The notes beneath the pieces are model-generated. The model had not been told where the DNA came from. It saw only the letters and a program-made list of their open reading frames with translations, and searched no databases. 64,000 nt of DNA from Rhodothermales bacterium (lineage in GTDB: Bacteria; Bacteroidota; Rhodothermia; Rhodothermales; Bin80). The translations under genes and the position numbers were made by a program. The DNA lies in contig JANQES010000043.1 of assembly GCA_028278205.1 (NCBI GenBank), positions 1 through 64,000 of the forward strand, read 5' to 3'. Shown here in pieces: positions 43,886 to 51,157 of the stretch (position 1 is the first letter of the stretch; every line of letters starts with the position of its first letter).

Positions 43886-43994
43886 AGGTGATTCGAGATG
43901 CGGGATACGAGATTCGGGATGATTTCTGCCAATTCTTGCCCGATATCCCACATCTCGCATCCCAAATCCCGCATCCCGAATCCCGCATCGCACG
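43886..43994. repeat. Heptamer repeat hairpin (GATGCGG word)
   Basis: The left arm reads GATGCGGGATACGAGATTCG (from 43896). The right arm has ATATCCCACATCTCGCATCC, CAAATCCCGCATCCCGAATC and similar copies to 43994. It follows the aminotransferase stop by four bases. The rest of the space to 44139 is AT-rich and shows nothing I can assign. Confidence 0.88.
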
Positions 43995-44139
43995 CACTCA
44001 TCCGTTCAAACGTAAAATTTTTTTAACGGAGGTTATATTTTGGCATTAAATGTGTCTTATAAGGTAGAAGCGTTGGTCATAGAACTGAAGCGAAGTGTAT
44101 TGAAAGAGAGTACAATGAACGTTGTTACCAGGCATCACC

Positions 44140-44535
44140 ATGAATAACTATCATCCGCATAGCGTCTTATTGCTGTCGAGCCGTTTTCAATATCCTGGCC
44201 GCCGGTTGTTCTTCACGCGGGCGCGTCTGTTTTTTGATCGGATCGAACTGACCGGGTGGGTCCCTGGCAAGAAGCACGAGCGAGAAATACCGCTCGACGA
44301 GGTCACTTCTATTGAATGGGACACGACTACGTCGGCTGCCGTGCTTCACCTCCACGAAGGTGAACCCGTGCGCCTCCAGTTCGCGCACCTCGAAGCCTGG
44401 AAGCGTTCGCTGGAGCAACGCCTCTGGTGGAATGTGATGAATTATTTCCCCCGGCCCGCTGCCAATACCAATTCGACGGCGCGCAGCGATACGTCGCTGC
44501 ATGATTTGATTACTTTCACCACGAGCATGGGCTAG
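44140..44535 (+). CDS. Small hypothetical protein, function unknown
   Basis: This 131-residue soluble protein has no signal peptide or clear motif. It looks beta-rich in the middle ('RRLFFTRARLFFDRIELTGW', 'REIPLDEVTSIEWDTTTSAA', 'VLHLHEGEPVRLQFAHLEAW'), somewhat like a PH- or GRAM-type sandwich, but this is only an impression. The ATG at 44140 avoids a short upstream leader. A strong terminator follows, so it is probably its own transcription unit. Confidence 0.6.
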   Translation: MNNYHPHSVLLLSSRFQYPGRRLFFTRARLFFDRIELTGWVPGKKHEREIPLDEVTSIEWDTTTSAAVLHLHEGEPVRLQFAHLEAWKRSLEQRLWWNVMNYFPRPAANTNSTARSDTSLHDLITFTTSMG

Positions 44536-44569
44536 ACGTCGCGCAAGACCGAAACTATGTTCATAGAAA

Positions 44570-44612
44570 GAGGACCGCACGGTATGAATGACCGGGGCGG
44601 TCCTCTTTTTTA
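44570..44612 (+). terminator. Rho-independent terminator
   Basis: AGAGGACCGC (44570-44579) pairs perfectly with GCGGTCCTCT (44597-44606) and is followed by TTTTTT. It ends the small hypothetical gene. Confidence 0.85.
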
Positions 44613-44678
44613 TTCCAACAATGCTGCGTTTCCCCTACATTAGGCCATCCCTTCTTTGTCTCCTAACTCCGGGCATCC

Positions 44679-45983
44679 GTGGCTGAACCCAACGTAACCT
44701 ACGACCGGCGAGCCGTCCTTTCGTGGGCTTTTTACGACTTTGCCAACTCGTCCTTCACCACGCTCGTGGTGACGTTTATCTACGCGACGTATTTCACCAA
44801 AGGCATCGCGGCCAATGAGAACCTGGGCACGGAGCAGTGGTCGCTTGCCGTGACGATCACCGCCCTCATCGTGGCGGTGCTCTCGCCCTACCTGGGCGCT
44901 ATCGCAGACCGGGGCGGCCATCGCAGGCGGTTTTTGCTGGCGACGACGGTGGTGGGCGTGCTGGGGAGCATCGTGCTGTTCTTCCCGCAACGCGGCGAGG
45001 TGTTTTTTGCCCTCGCGGTCTTCACCATCGCCAACGTTGCCTTCGAGATGGGGATGGTCTTCTACAATGCCTACCTGCCCGACATCGCGCCGCCGGAGAA
45101 GATCGGGCGGGTTTCGGGATACGGCTGGGGGCTGGGCTACCTCGGCGGCCTGGTGTGTCTGGTCATCGCGCTCTTTGCTTTCGTCCAGACCGAGACGCCG
45201 CTCTTCGGCTTCTCGACCGAAGACGCCGAGAACGTCCGGGCGACGAACTTGCTGGTGGCGTTCTGGTACGGGCTCTTTGCCCTGCCCATCTTTATCTGGG
45301 TGAAAGACCGCCCGACGCCCCGGCTGCCCAAAGGCGAGAACATCATCCGGATGGCAAACCGGCAACTCGCCAACACCTACAACGAACTCCGGCGCCAATA
45401 CCGGCAAATCATCCGGCTGCTGGTGGCGCGGCTGATCTATAACGACGGCCTGATCACCATCTTTGCCTTCGGCGGAATCTACGCGCAGGGCACCTTCGGC
45501 TTCAGCACCGAAGACATCATCATCTTCGGCATCGTGCTCAACGTAGCCGCCGGCCTGGGCGCGCTGGCCTTCGGCTTCCTCGACGACCTTCTCGGCGGCA
45601 AATCGACGATTATGATTTCTATCGTGGGCCTCTTCGCCGCCGGGCTGCTGGCCGTGCTGACGACCAGCCAGACGTTGTTCTGGGTGGCAGCCATCGGCGT
45701 GGGCCTGCTGGCCGGGCCAAACCAGGCCGCCAGCCGGTCGCTGATGGGACGCTTTGTGCCGCCGGACAAAGAGACGGAGTTCTACGGCTTCTTCGCCTTC
45801 TCAGGCAAAGCCACCGCGTTCCTCGGCCCGCTGCTGCTGGGCCAGTTTACGACGCTCTTCGACAGCCAACGCGCGGGCGTGGCCACGGTGCTGCTGTTCT
45901 TCCTCGTCGGCGGCCTGCTGCTGATGCGTGTCAAGGAAAAAGAAGGCATCGAACTGGCTAAACGCCCGGTGGACCTTGAATGA
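44679..45983 (+). CDS. MFS transporter (UMF1/Atg22-like family)
   Basis: This 434-residue major-facilitator protein of roughly twelve helices starts with GTG at 44679. Family features are 'VLSWAFYDFANSSFTTLVVT', 'LSPYLGAIADRGGHRRRFLL' (the loop 2-3 motif), 'FYNAYLPDIAPPEKIGRVSG', 'GYGWGLGYLGGL', 'LIYNDGLITIFAFGGIYA' and 'GPNQAASRSLMGRF'. These match the UMF1/Atg22-like family, possibly amino-acid or metabolite efflux. The substrate is unknown. A perfect terminator lies just downstream, inside a repeat pair. Confidence 0.88.
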   Translation: MAEPNVTYDRRAVLSWAFYDFANSSFTTLVVTFIYATYFTKGIAANENLGTEQWSLAVTITALIVAVLSPYLGAIADRGGHRRRFLLATTVVGVLGSIVLFFPQRGEVFFALAVFTIANVAFEMGMVFYNAYLPDIAPPEKIGRVSGYGWGLGYLGGLVCLVIALFAFVQTETPLFGFSTEDAENVRATNLLVAFWYGLFALPIFIWVKDRPTPRLPKGENIIRMANRQLANTYNELRRQYRQIIRLLVARLIYNDGLITIFAFGGIYAQGTFGFSTEDIIIFGIVLNVAAGLGALAFGFLDDLLGGKSTIMISIVGLFAAGLLAVLTTSQTLFWVAAIGVGLLAGPNQAASRSLMGRFVPPDKETEFYGFFAFSGKATAFLGPLLLGQFTTLFDSQRAGVATVLLFFLVGGLLLMRVKEKEGIELAKRPVDLE

Positions 45984-46122
45984 ATTTTGGATTTTAGATT
46001 TTGGATTGGGTAGTTTCCGAGCCGTTCAGAACAAACGAAAAAGCCGCAAGGGTCGAAACCTATGCGGCTTTTTCGTTTGAGATGATGGTGCTGAAAAAGA
46101 CCAATCCAAAATCCAAAATCAG
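45984..46122. repeat. TTTTGGA-word repeat pair enclosing a terminator
   Basis: The left arm is AATTTTGGATTTTAGATTTT (45984-46013). The right arm is CCAATCCAAAATCCAAAATC (46104-46122), which runs into the stop of the RpiB-like gene. Between them is a CGAAAAAGCCG hairpin. A second copy of this composite layout is at 59.14-59.31 kb. Confidence 0.88.
46033..46078. terminator. Bidirectional terminator hairpin
   Basis: AAACGAAAAAGCCGCA (46033-46048) matches TGCGGCTTTTTCGTTT (46063-46078) exactly. With T-runs within both arms it can serve the MFS gene and the convergent RpiB-like gene. Confidence 0.85.
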
Positions 46123-46565
46123 CCCCCTTGCTCGATCTCCCGCACCCGTTCCATCTGCCGCAGGTTCCAGTCGTCGTCGCTGAAGGGGGTGTCGAACCAG
46201 CGGTCGAGGATTTCGGAGAGGATGGGTTCGGGGGTGGCGCGCAGGCTCAGGGCCAGGACGTTGGCGTGGTTCCAGATGCGCGCGCCTTTGGCGGTCTCGG
46301 CGTCGTGGCAGAGCGCGGCGCGGATGCCGGGTATTTTGTTGGCGACAATGGTGCAGCCCGTGCCCGTCCAGCACATCACGATGGCTTCGTCGGCCTCGGC
46401 CTGAGCGACCTGTTCGACGGCCTCACGCGTGATGTCCGGCCAGTCGACGGGATCTTCGCCCTCGCCCGGCCCGAAATAGACGACCTCGTGCCCGCGCTTT
46501 TTTAATTCTTCCAGCATGACGTCTACCAGATGGGTGCGTTCGTCCGTGCTGACAGCAATTTTCAT
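46119..46565 (-). CDS. RpiB/LacA/LacB-family sugar-phosphate isomerase
   Basis: The 148-residue Rossmann-like protein resembles ribose-5-phosphate isomerase B. 'MCWTGTGCTIVANKIPGIRA' contains the catalytic cysteine and the phosphate-binding TGTG loop. 'LCHDAETAKGARIWNHANVL' is the family H-x-R-E-H/N-N region. The N-terminal 'AVSTDERTHLVD' departs from the usual G-x-D-H-x-G, so substrate preference may differ. It converges on the MFS gene, and its stop lies within a repeat arm. Confidence 0.85.
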   Translation of the reverse strand: MKIAVSTDERTHLVDVMLEELKKRGHEVVYFGPGEGEDPVDWPDITREAVEQVAQAEADEAIVMCWTGTGCTIVANKIPGIRAALCHDAETAKGARIWNHANVLALSLRATPEPILSEILDRWFDTPFSDDDWNLRQMERVREIEQGG

Positions 46566-46670
46566 GGGGGATAGCTGTGCCTTTGGTGAACAAATTGGGT
46601 TTTGTCAAATAAAGAACGGAGGCTGTCGTATTCAAGCTGTATTAACCGCATCACAAAGCCTACACGATTC

Positions 46671-47534
46671 ATGACCGAAAACACAAACCACCCAACCATC
46701 GGCGATATCGGCAAGGCGCTGGAGACGTGGGCACGGCCCGGCTGGGCGCAGTCGTACGACAACGTCGGCCTGCAAGTGGGCGATGCGCGGCGCACGGTCG
46801 GGCGCGCGCTAATCGCCCTCGACCTGACGCCCGCCGTGCTCGACGAAGCGAAGCAGCACGAGGCGACGCTCATCATCACCCATCACCCCTTGCTGTTCAC
46901 ACCCTTGCGCAGCGTTACTGCCGACGGCTTCGTGAGCAGCCTGGCGTTGCGCCTGGCCGAGGCCGGCATCGCCCTTTACAGCATCCATACCAACCTCGAC
47001 GCGGCACCTGGCGGCGTCTCCTTCGCCCTGGCCGAACTCCTGAGCCTGCACGACGCGCGTTTCCTCGACGTATTCGATGAAGCTGCCCCGGCCCCCGACC
47101 AACCCGACACGCAGGCGGGGCTGGGCGCCGTCGGGCGGCTGGCTGCGCCGATGACGCTCAGGGCCTTTTTGCAGCACGTGGCCGAGCGCTTGCAGGCCGG
47201 CAGCCTTCGCTACACCGGCGACCCGGAAGCCGTCGTCGAAACCGTGGCGGTCTGCGGCGGGTCGGGCAGCAGCTTCACCCCGCTGGCGTTGAAAGCCGGC
47301 GCCGACGCCTACGTCACTGCCGACGTGACCTATCACAAGTTCTTCGACGTGCTCGACCTCGAAGGCCGCCCCCGCATGGCGCTGATCGACGCGGGCCATT
47401 ATGAGACCGAAGCCGTCACCGAAGGCCTGCTCCAGCAATGGCTCAGCCACCGTTTCCCCACCGTCGAGTGGCGACGCACGGCTACGCGCACCAGCCCGAT
47501 AGAGACGTTCGTGCCGGGGGAGGATAGTGTTTGA
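46671..47534 (+). CDS. Nif3-like dinuclear metal-centre protein
   Basis: The 287-residue protein carries the metal-binding pattern of the Nif3/YbgI family: 'AQSYDNVGLQVGDARRTV', 'LIITHHPLLFTPLRSVTAD', 'LYSIHTNLDAAPGGVSFALA', 'VAVCGGSGSSF', 'DAYVTADVTYHKFFD' and 'ALIDAGHYETE'. Members form hexameric rings with a two-metal site; the reaction is uncertain, with GTP cyclohydrolase-like activity proposed for some. Its TGA is encoded by an adjacent octamer repeat. The ATG at 46671 (MTENTNHP) fits the family start. Confidence 0.9.
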   Translation: MTENTNHPTIGDIGKALETWARPGWAQSYDNVGLQVGDARRTVGRALIALDLTPAVLDEAKQHEATLIITHHPLLFTPLRSVTADGFVSSLALRLAEAGIALYSIHTNLDAAPGGVSFALAELLSLHDARFLDVFDEAAPAPDQPDTQAGLGAVGRLAAPMTLRAFLQHVAERLQAGSLRYTGDPEAVVETVAVCGGSGSSFTPLALKAGADAYVTADVTYHKFFDVLDLEGRPRMALIDAGHYETEAVTEGLLQQWLSHRFPTVEWRRTATRTSPIETFVPGEDSV

Positions 47535-47612
47535 GTGTTATAGTGCCAGGGTGTTATAGTTCTTGCTAAAATCAAATACTAAAACACTATAACACCCTCA
47601 CACTATAACACC
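47527..47612. repeat. Octamer repeat hairpin (GTGTTATA word)
   Basis: The left arm is GTGTTTGAGTGTTATAGTGC (47527-47561), which contains the Nif3-like TGA. The right arm is ACTAAAACACTATAACACCC and onward (47578-47612). The word family is that of 3.94-4.15 kb. Confidence 0.9.
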
Positions 47613-47697
47613 GAAAAACCAATCTCTCTTTGATGCGTTAATGGTTGTTACACCAGGCACTACGAGCGATCCCAAACACCTAGCCCGCCAGCACCCC

Positions 47698-48456
47698 ATG
47701 GCCATCGTTACCGAAACGAGCATCGGAGAACAGCTTCGCGCGCTGATTCGTCTGCAACACATCGACAACCGCATCGATCAGGTCAAAAAACTTCGCGGCG
47801 ACCTGCCCGAAGAAATCCGCGATCTGGAGGATGAAAAAATCGGGCTCGAAACCCGCATCGACAACATCAAGCACGAGCAAAAAGAAGTCGCCGACGGTCG
47901 TAAAAGGGCCGACCGCGACATCAAAGAGGCCGAGGCGCTCATCAAGAAGTACGACGAGCAGCAATTGCAGGTGCGTAACAACCGCGAGTACGATGCGCTC
48001 ACCAAAGAAATCGAAGCGCAGAAACAACGCATCGCCGACGCCACGCGGCATACCGAAGAGACCGAGGGCGCAGCCGAACAGCAGGAGGCCGCCATTGCCG
48101 AAGCCAGGAACCGCCTGAGCGAACTCGAAGACCTCGTCAAAAACAAACGCACCGAACTCGAAGAAGTCCTCGGCGAGACCAAACAAGAGCAGACCGAACT
48201 CGAAGAGTTGCGTCACGAGGCCGAAAGCCACGTCGATAAGCGGTATCTGCGGGCCTACAGCCGGCTGCGCCAACGCCTCCGCGACGGCCGGGCTGTGGTG
48301 ATGCTCCATCGCGGCGCCGCCGCCGGCTTCGCGGTGCCGCCGCAACGGCAGGTGGAAATCCGCCAGCGCAACCGCATCGTCGCCTGCGAACACACGGGCC
48401 GCATCATCGTAGACCAGGAACTCTACGAAGCCACGATCAAAGAACTCGGCTTTTAG
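47698..48456 (+). CDS. Coiled-coil protein of the C4-type zinc-ribbon family
   Basis: The 252-residue protein is a long coiled coil (residues ~10-190; 'QLRALIRLQHIDNRIDQVK', 'LQVRNNREYDALTKEIE') ending in a small domain related to the C4 zinc ribbon ('RGAAAGFAVPPQRQVEIRQR', 'NRIVACEHTGRIIVDQELYE'). Of the four usual zinc cysteines only one remains (Cys in ACEHTG), so zinc binding is doubtful; such degenerate forms occur in Bacteroidota. The function is unknown; relatives have been linked to envelope and secretion processes. The ATG at 47698 is chosen. RNase P RNA follows. Confidence 0.85.
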   Translation: MAIVTETSIGEQLRALIRLQHIDNRIDQVKKLRGDLPEEIRDLEDEKIGLETRIDNIKHEQKEVADGRKRADRDIKEAEALIKKYDEQQLQVRNNREYDALTKEIEAQKQRIADATRHTEETEGAAEQQEAAIAEARNRLSELEDLVKNKRTELEEVLGETKQEQTELEELRHEAESHVDKRYLRAYSRLRQRLRDGRAVVMLHRGAAAGFAVPPQRQVEIRQRNRIVACEHTGRIIVDQELYEATIKELGF

Positions 48457-48479
48457 AATTCGCGGTGCGAATTCTAAAA
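48451..48479 (+). terminator. Palindrome overlapping a stop codon
   Basis: TTTTAGAATTCGC (48451-48463) and GCGAATTCTAAAA (48467-48479) form a perfect 13-bp stem with a three-base loop. The TAG of the coiled-coil gene is inside the stem. It may terminate that transcript before rnpB, but no U-run follows on the plus strand. Confidence 0.55.
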
Positions 48480-48486
48480 AAGTAAT

Positions 48487-48930
48487 GTGCCGGCTGGATC
48501 ATCGCCTTGCCCTGGTGCGCGGCATCGGGGCAGGGAGGAAAGTCCGAACACCACAGGGCGCCGTGCTTCCTAACGGGAAGGCTTCGTCCGAGCAACCGGG
48601 CGAAGACGGCACGTGCAACAGAAAGCAAACCAGCCGATGGATTCCGGCACGCCGGAATCACAGGTGATGGGTGAAATGGTGGGGTAAGAGCCACCGGCGT
48701 CTCGGGTGACCGAGGCGGCCAGGTAAACCCCACGGGGTGCAAGGCCAAACAGCGCCGCACGCCGCCCTGCGCAAGCAGGGACCGGCGATAAGGTGGCCCG
48801 CCGAAGACGCGGCGCGGGTAGGCCGCTTGAGGCCGCCGGTGACGGCGGTCCCAGATAGATGATGATCTCCCCGGACCGGACCCGGCGGCGGCCCGTCCGG
48901 GCAGACAAAATTCGGCTTACAGGCCGGCGC
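48487..48930 (+). ncRNA. rnpB: RNase P RNA, bacterial type A
   Basis: This ~440-base region has the hallmark conserved blocks of the tRNA 5'-processing ribozyme. GAGGAAAGTCCG is at 48535-48546, AACAGAAAGCAAACC at ~48615, AGAGCCACCGG at ~48688 and a 3' TTCGGCTTACAGGCCGGC at ~48911-48928. The 5' end (GTGCCGGCT) pairs with the 3' end (GGCCGGCGC) to form P1. Ends are approximate to a few bases. A stem-loop terminator follows. No protein-coding frame in this stretch looks real. Confidence 0.95.
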
Positions 48931-48946
48931 AAGCCGCTATGATACA

Positions 48947-48988
48947 CGAAAGGCAGCTTCCGAATGCGGAGGCTGCCTTTCGCTTTAA
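48947..48988 (+). terminator. Rho-independent terminator of rnpB
   Basis: CGAAAGGCAGCTTCCG (48947-48962) pairs with CGGAGGCTGCCTTTCG, closing at 48982, followed by CTTTA. It lies 17 bases past the RNA end. Confidence 0.75.
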
Positions 48989-49039
48989 AACGAAGACGGG
49001 ACCGGGCTAAGGGGCGGTTCGCGCCTCGACCAATCGATC

Positions 49040-49396
49040 TTAATTTTGCTCATCAGGTGCCGGCGCTGGAGCAGGTTGCGCGCCCTCGGCCCCTTCCGGC
49101 AACGGCGCCAGCGGCTGCGTGCCCTGCTGCGTGCTCTGCTGCTGGAGGATGCTTCGCTGCTGCTCGCCGGTGTCGATGGCAAAGTTGGTCAGGATGCAAA
49201 GCACGATGAAAAGCGCTGCGAGAACCCAGGTGGCTTTTTCCAGAACGTCGGGAGCCTGGCGCGCACCCAGGATCTGCGTGGTGGCGCCCCCGGCGGCGAT
49301 GCCCGCCAGACCGCCACCTTTGCCCGCCTGGATCAAGACCAGGAACGTCATGATGATGGCGATAATCGTGATGACGATGATCAAAAAGATAAACAT
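49040..49396 (-). CDS. secG: Preprotein translocase subunit SecG
   Basis: The 118-residue protein has two transmembrane helices ('FIFLIIVITIIAIIMTFLVL' and 'WVLAALFIVLCILTNFAI') around the conserved loop 'IQAGKGGGLAGIAAGG'. SecG assists SecYE in protein export. The ATG at 49396 starts at the first helix; the open frame to 49432 adds 12 unlikely residues. A Gln/Pro/Ala-rich tail of about 35 residues follows the second helix. It stands alone between rnpB and the NUDIX gene. Confidence 0.93.
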   Translation of the reverse strand: MFIFLIIVITIIAIIMTFLVLIQAGKGGGLAGIAAGGATTQILGARQAPDVLEKATWVLAALFIVLCILTNFAIDTGEQQRSILQQQSTQQGTQPLAPLPEGAEGAQPAPAPAPDEQN

Positions 49397-49482
49397 GGGT
49401 GGTCCTGCTTGATGTCGGGTGGAGAAATCCAAAGGGAGGACTCATAAACGCCGGGGCGGCGCTCCGGTTTCTGGGATCAGAC

Positions 49483-49592
49483 AAATGGGCAAATGGCAAA
49501 AGGCAAATGGCAAGGTAAGATCGCGGCTCGATTGCCATTAGCTGATTTGCCTATTTGCTGATTTGCTCATTCGCCCATTTGCCTTTTGCTAT
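49483..49592. repeat. Heptamer repeat hairpin (GGCAAAT word)
   Basis: The left arm is CAAATGGGCAAATGGCAAAA (49483-49512). The right arm is GATTTGCCTATTTGCTGATT and onward to 49592. The right arm encodes the final residues (SKRQMGE) and TGA of the NUDIX gene on the minus strand. Confidence 0.9.
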
Positions 49593-50115
49593 CAGCCATC
49601 ATCAACGCCACGACGGTCTTCATATCGAGCAACTCACCCCGGCGGGCCATCGCGACGGCTTCGTCGAAATCCATCGCGATCACTTCCAGAAACTCACCCT
49701 CTACGTGGATGGCGTCGCCTTCGACGAGGTCTTCGGCCAAAAAAAAGTGGATAATCTCGTTGCTGTAGCCGATGCACGGCGCGAGCACACCGAGCACCGT
49801 GAGGCGTCCAGCGCGCCATCCTGTCTCTTCTTCCAACTCTCGCGCAGCCACCGCCTCCGGATCCTCGCCGAAAAAATCCGCTTTGCCCGCCGGGACTTCA
49901 AGCATATCGCGCCGAAGTGTATATCGGTATTGACGCACGAGCCGCGTCGTGCCATCGGCAAACAACGGCACCACGACCGCCGCGCCCGGATGGTCGATCC
50001 ATTCCCGAATCGACGTCGTGCCGTCGGGCAGGCGCACATCGTCCCGAAACACTTTCAACAGCTTTCCATCGACGAGCTGCTCAGAATGTAAGGTCGTCTC
50101 CGTTAGATCAGGCAT
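49567..50115 (-). CDS. NUDIX hydrolase (ADP-ribose pyrophosphatase-like)
   Basis: The 182-residue protein has the pattern of ADP-ribose pyrophosphatases: 'SIREWIDHPGAAVVVPLFAD', 'RLVRQYRYTLRRDMLEVPAG' and the NUDIX box 'GEDPEAVAARELEEETGWRA'. The strand 'VLAPCIGYSNEIIHFFLAE' follows. The box glutamates and arginine are intact. It probably hydrolyses ADP-ribose or a nucleotide sugar. Its last seven residues come from a heptamer repeat, and another GGCAAAT array sits upstream of its start. Confidence 0.92.
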   Translation of the reverse strand: MPDLTETTLHSEQLVDGKLLKVFRDDVRLPDGTTSIREWIDHPGAAVVVPLFADGTTRLVRQYRYTLRRDMLEVPAGKADFFGEDPEAVAARELEEETGWRAGRLTVLGVLAPCIGYSNEIIHFFLAEDLVEGDAIHVEGEFLEVIAMDFDEAVAMARRGELLDMKTVVALMMADSKRQMGE

Positions 50116-50133
50116 GTTGTTTTTTTAGTGGAT

Positions 50134-50250
50134 GGCAAATCAGCAAATGGGCAAATCGGCAAATCGGCAAATCGGCAAATCGGCAAATGGTAATCGCATC
50201 GCGATCTTCCCTTTGCCATTTGCCTTTTGCAATTTTGCAATTTGCCATTT
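50134..50250. repeat. Heptamer repeat hairpin (GGCAAAT word)
   Basis: The left arm holds at least six copies of CAAATCGG/CAAATGGG (50134-50190). The right arm is TTTGCCATTTGCCTTTTGCA and onward to 50250. It separates rsmE from the NUDIX gene and touches the rsmE stop. Confidence 0.9.
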
Positions 50251-50974
50251 ACAAACTACGCGCCATCATGACCGTCGAAGCGGCTACGAGGGCGGCGGTC
50301 TCCGCGCGCAAGCGGCGCGGTCCGAGCGAAACGGGCGCATAGCCGGCCTGCTGCGCCTCGGCGATTTCCTCGCCCGTGAACCCTCCTTCCGGACCGATCA
50401 GAATCCGGATGCGCCGGGCCGCCGGACTCCGGGTGAGCGCAGCGGCGAGGTTGTGCTCCGGCGCGGTTTGTTCGTGGGCGATGAAAGCAAGGTCTACGGG
50501 GTCGCCGTGGAGAACGCGCGCCAGGGGCTGCGGCTCGGCCAGGCGCGCGAGCCGGCTGCGCCCGCATTGCTTCATCGCCGCGACGATCACCTTGCCGGCA
50601 CGTTGCATCTTGAGATGCGCCCCCTCCGTCCGGTGTGTCTTGAGCGGAATCACCTCGCCCACGCCCAGCTCGACGGCTTTCTCCAAAAACGTCTCGAAGC
50701 GTCCCCGATTTTTGAGCAACGCCAGGCCGATACTCAGGACATACGCCGGCTCGCCGGCCTCGCGGCACGCCTCCAGAATCACCCCTGCTGCGCTGCGCCG
50801 GTCTACGTGGTCGAGGCGCACCCGATACCAGCCGCCCTCACCATCGACCACGACGATTTCGTCGCCGGGGCGTTTGCGCAACACGCGCGCGGCGTGGGCG
50901 GCCTCGTCGTCCGGCAGCACCACGTAGCCATCCTCCCGAATCGCCGAGGGCGGGGCGTAGAAGCTCGTCGTCAT
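50249..50974 (-). CDS. rsmE: 16S rRNA m3U1498 methyltransferase RsmE
   Basis: This 241-residue SPOUT methyltransferase methylates U1498 of 16S rRNA using SAM. Visible elements are the N-terminal PUA-like part ('VLPDDEAAHAARVLRKRPGD'), 'LALLKNRGRFETFLEKAVEL', 'GVGEVIPLKTHRT' and the C-terminal knot 'ILIGPEGGFTGEEIAEAQQA' with 'PVSLGPRRLRAETAALVAAS'. These are diagnostic. Length is normal. It is upstream of the NUDIX gene, separated by a repeat array. Confidence 0.95.
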   Translation of the reverse strand: MTTSFYAPPSAIREDGYVVLPDDEAAHAARVLRKRPGDEIVVVDGEGGWYRVRLDHVDRRSAAGVILEACREAGEPAYVLSIGLALLKNRGRFETFLEKAVELGVGEVIPLKTHRTEGAHLKMQRAGKVIVAAMKQCGRSRLARLAEPQPLARVLHGDPVDLAFIAHEQTAPEHNLAAALTRSPAARRIRILIGPEGGFTGEEIAEAQQAGYAPVSLGPRRLRAETAALVAASTVMMARSL

Positions 50975-51027
50975 GGGGTTGATTTCGAGGTTGGAGCCAT
51001 TCTTTTAGGTCTCGCTCAAAATAAGCA

Positions 51028-51100
51028 GTCACTGGTCACTAGTCATTGGTCACTGGTGTCCTGAAAAAAACCAGTGACTAGTGACCAATGACCAGTGACC
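51028..51100. repeat. Heptamer repeat hairpin (TTGGTCA word)
   Basis: GTCACTGGTCACTAGTCATT (51030-51058) faces AGTGACTAGTGACCAATGAC and onward (51071-51100). The word is the same as at 4.91-5.01 kb. It lies between the BamA/TamA-like gene stop and the rsmE start. Confidence 0.9.
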
Positions 51101-51157
51101 CATAAAATGGCTCTATTAGAAGCACAACAAACAAAATACCAAAACCTCATCAACCCG

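Noticed and set aside
48487..48947. Minus-strand and plus-strand frames across the RNase P RNA
   Set aside because: They overlap a clearly identified structural RNA and lack protein motifs.
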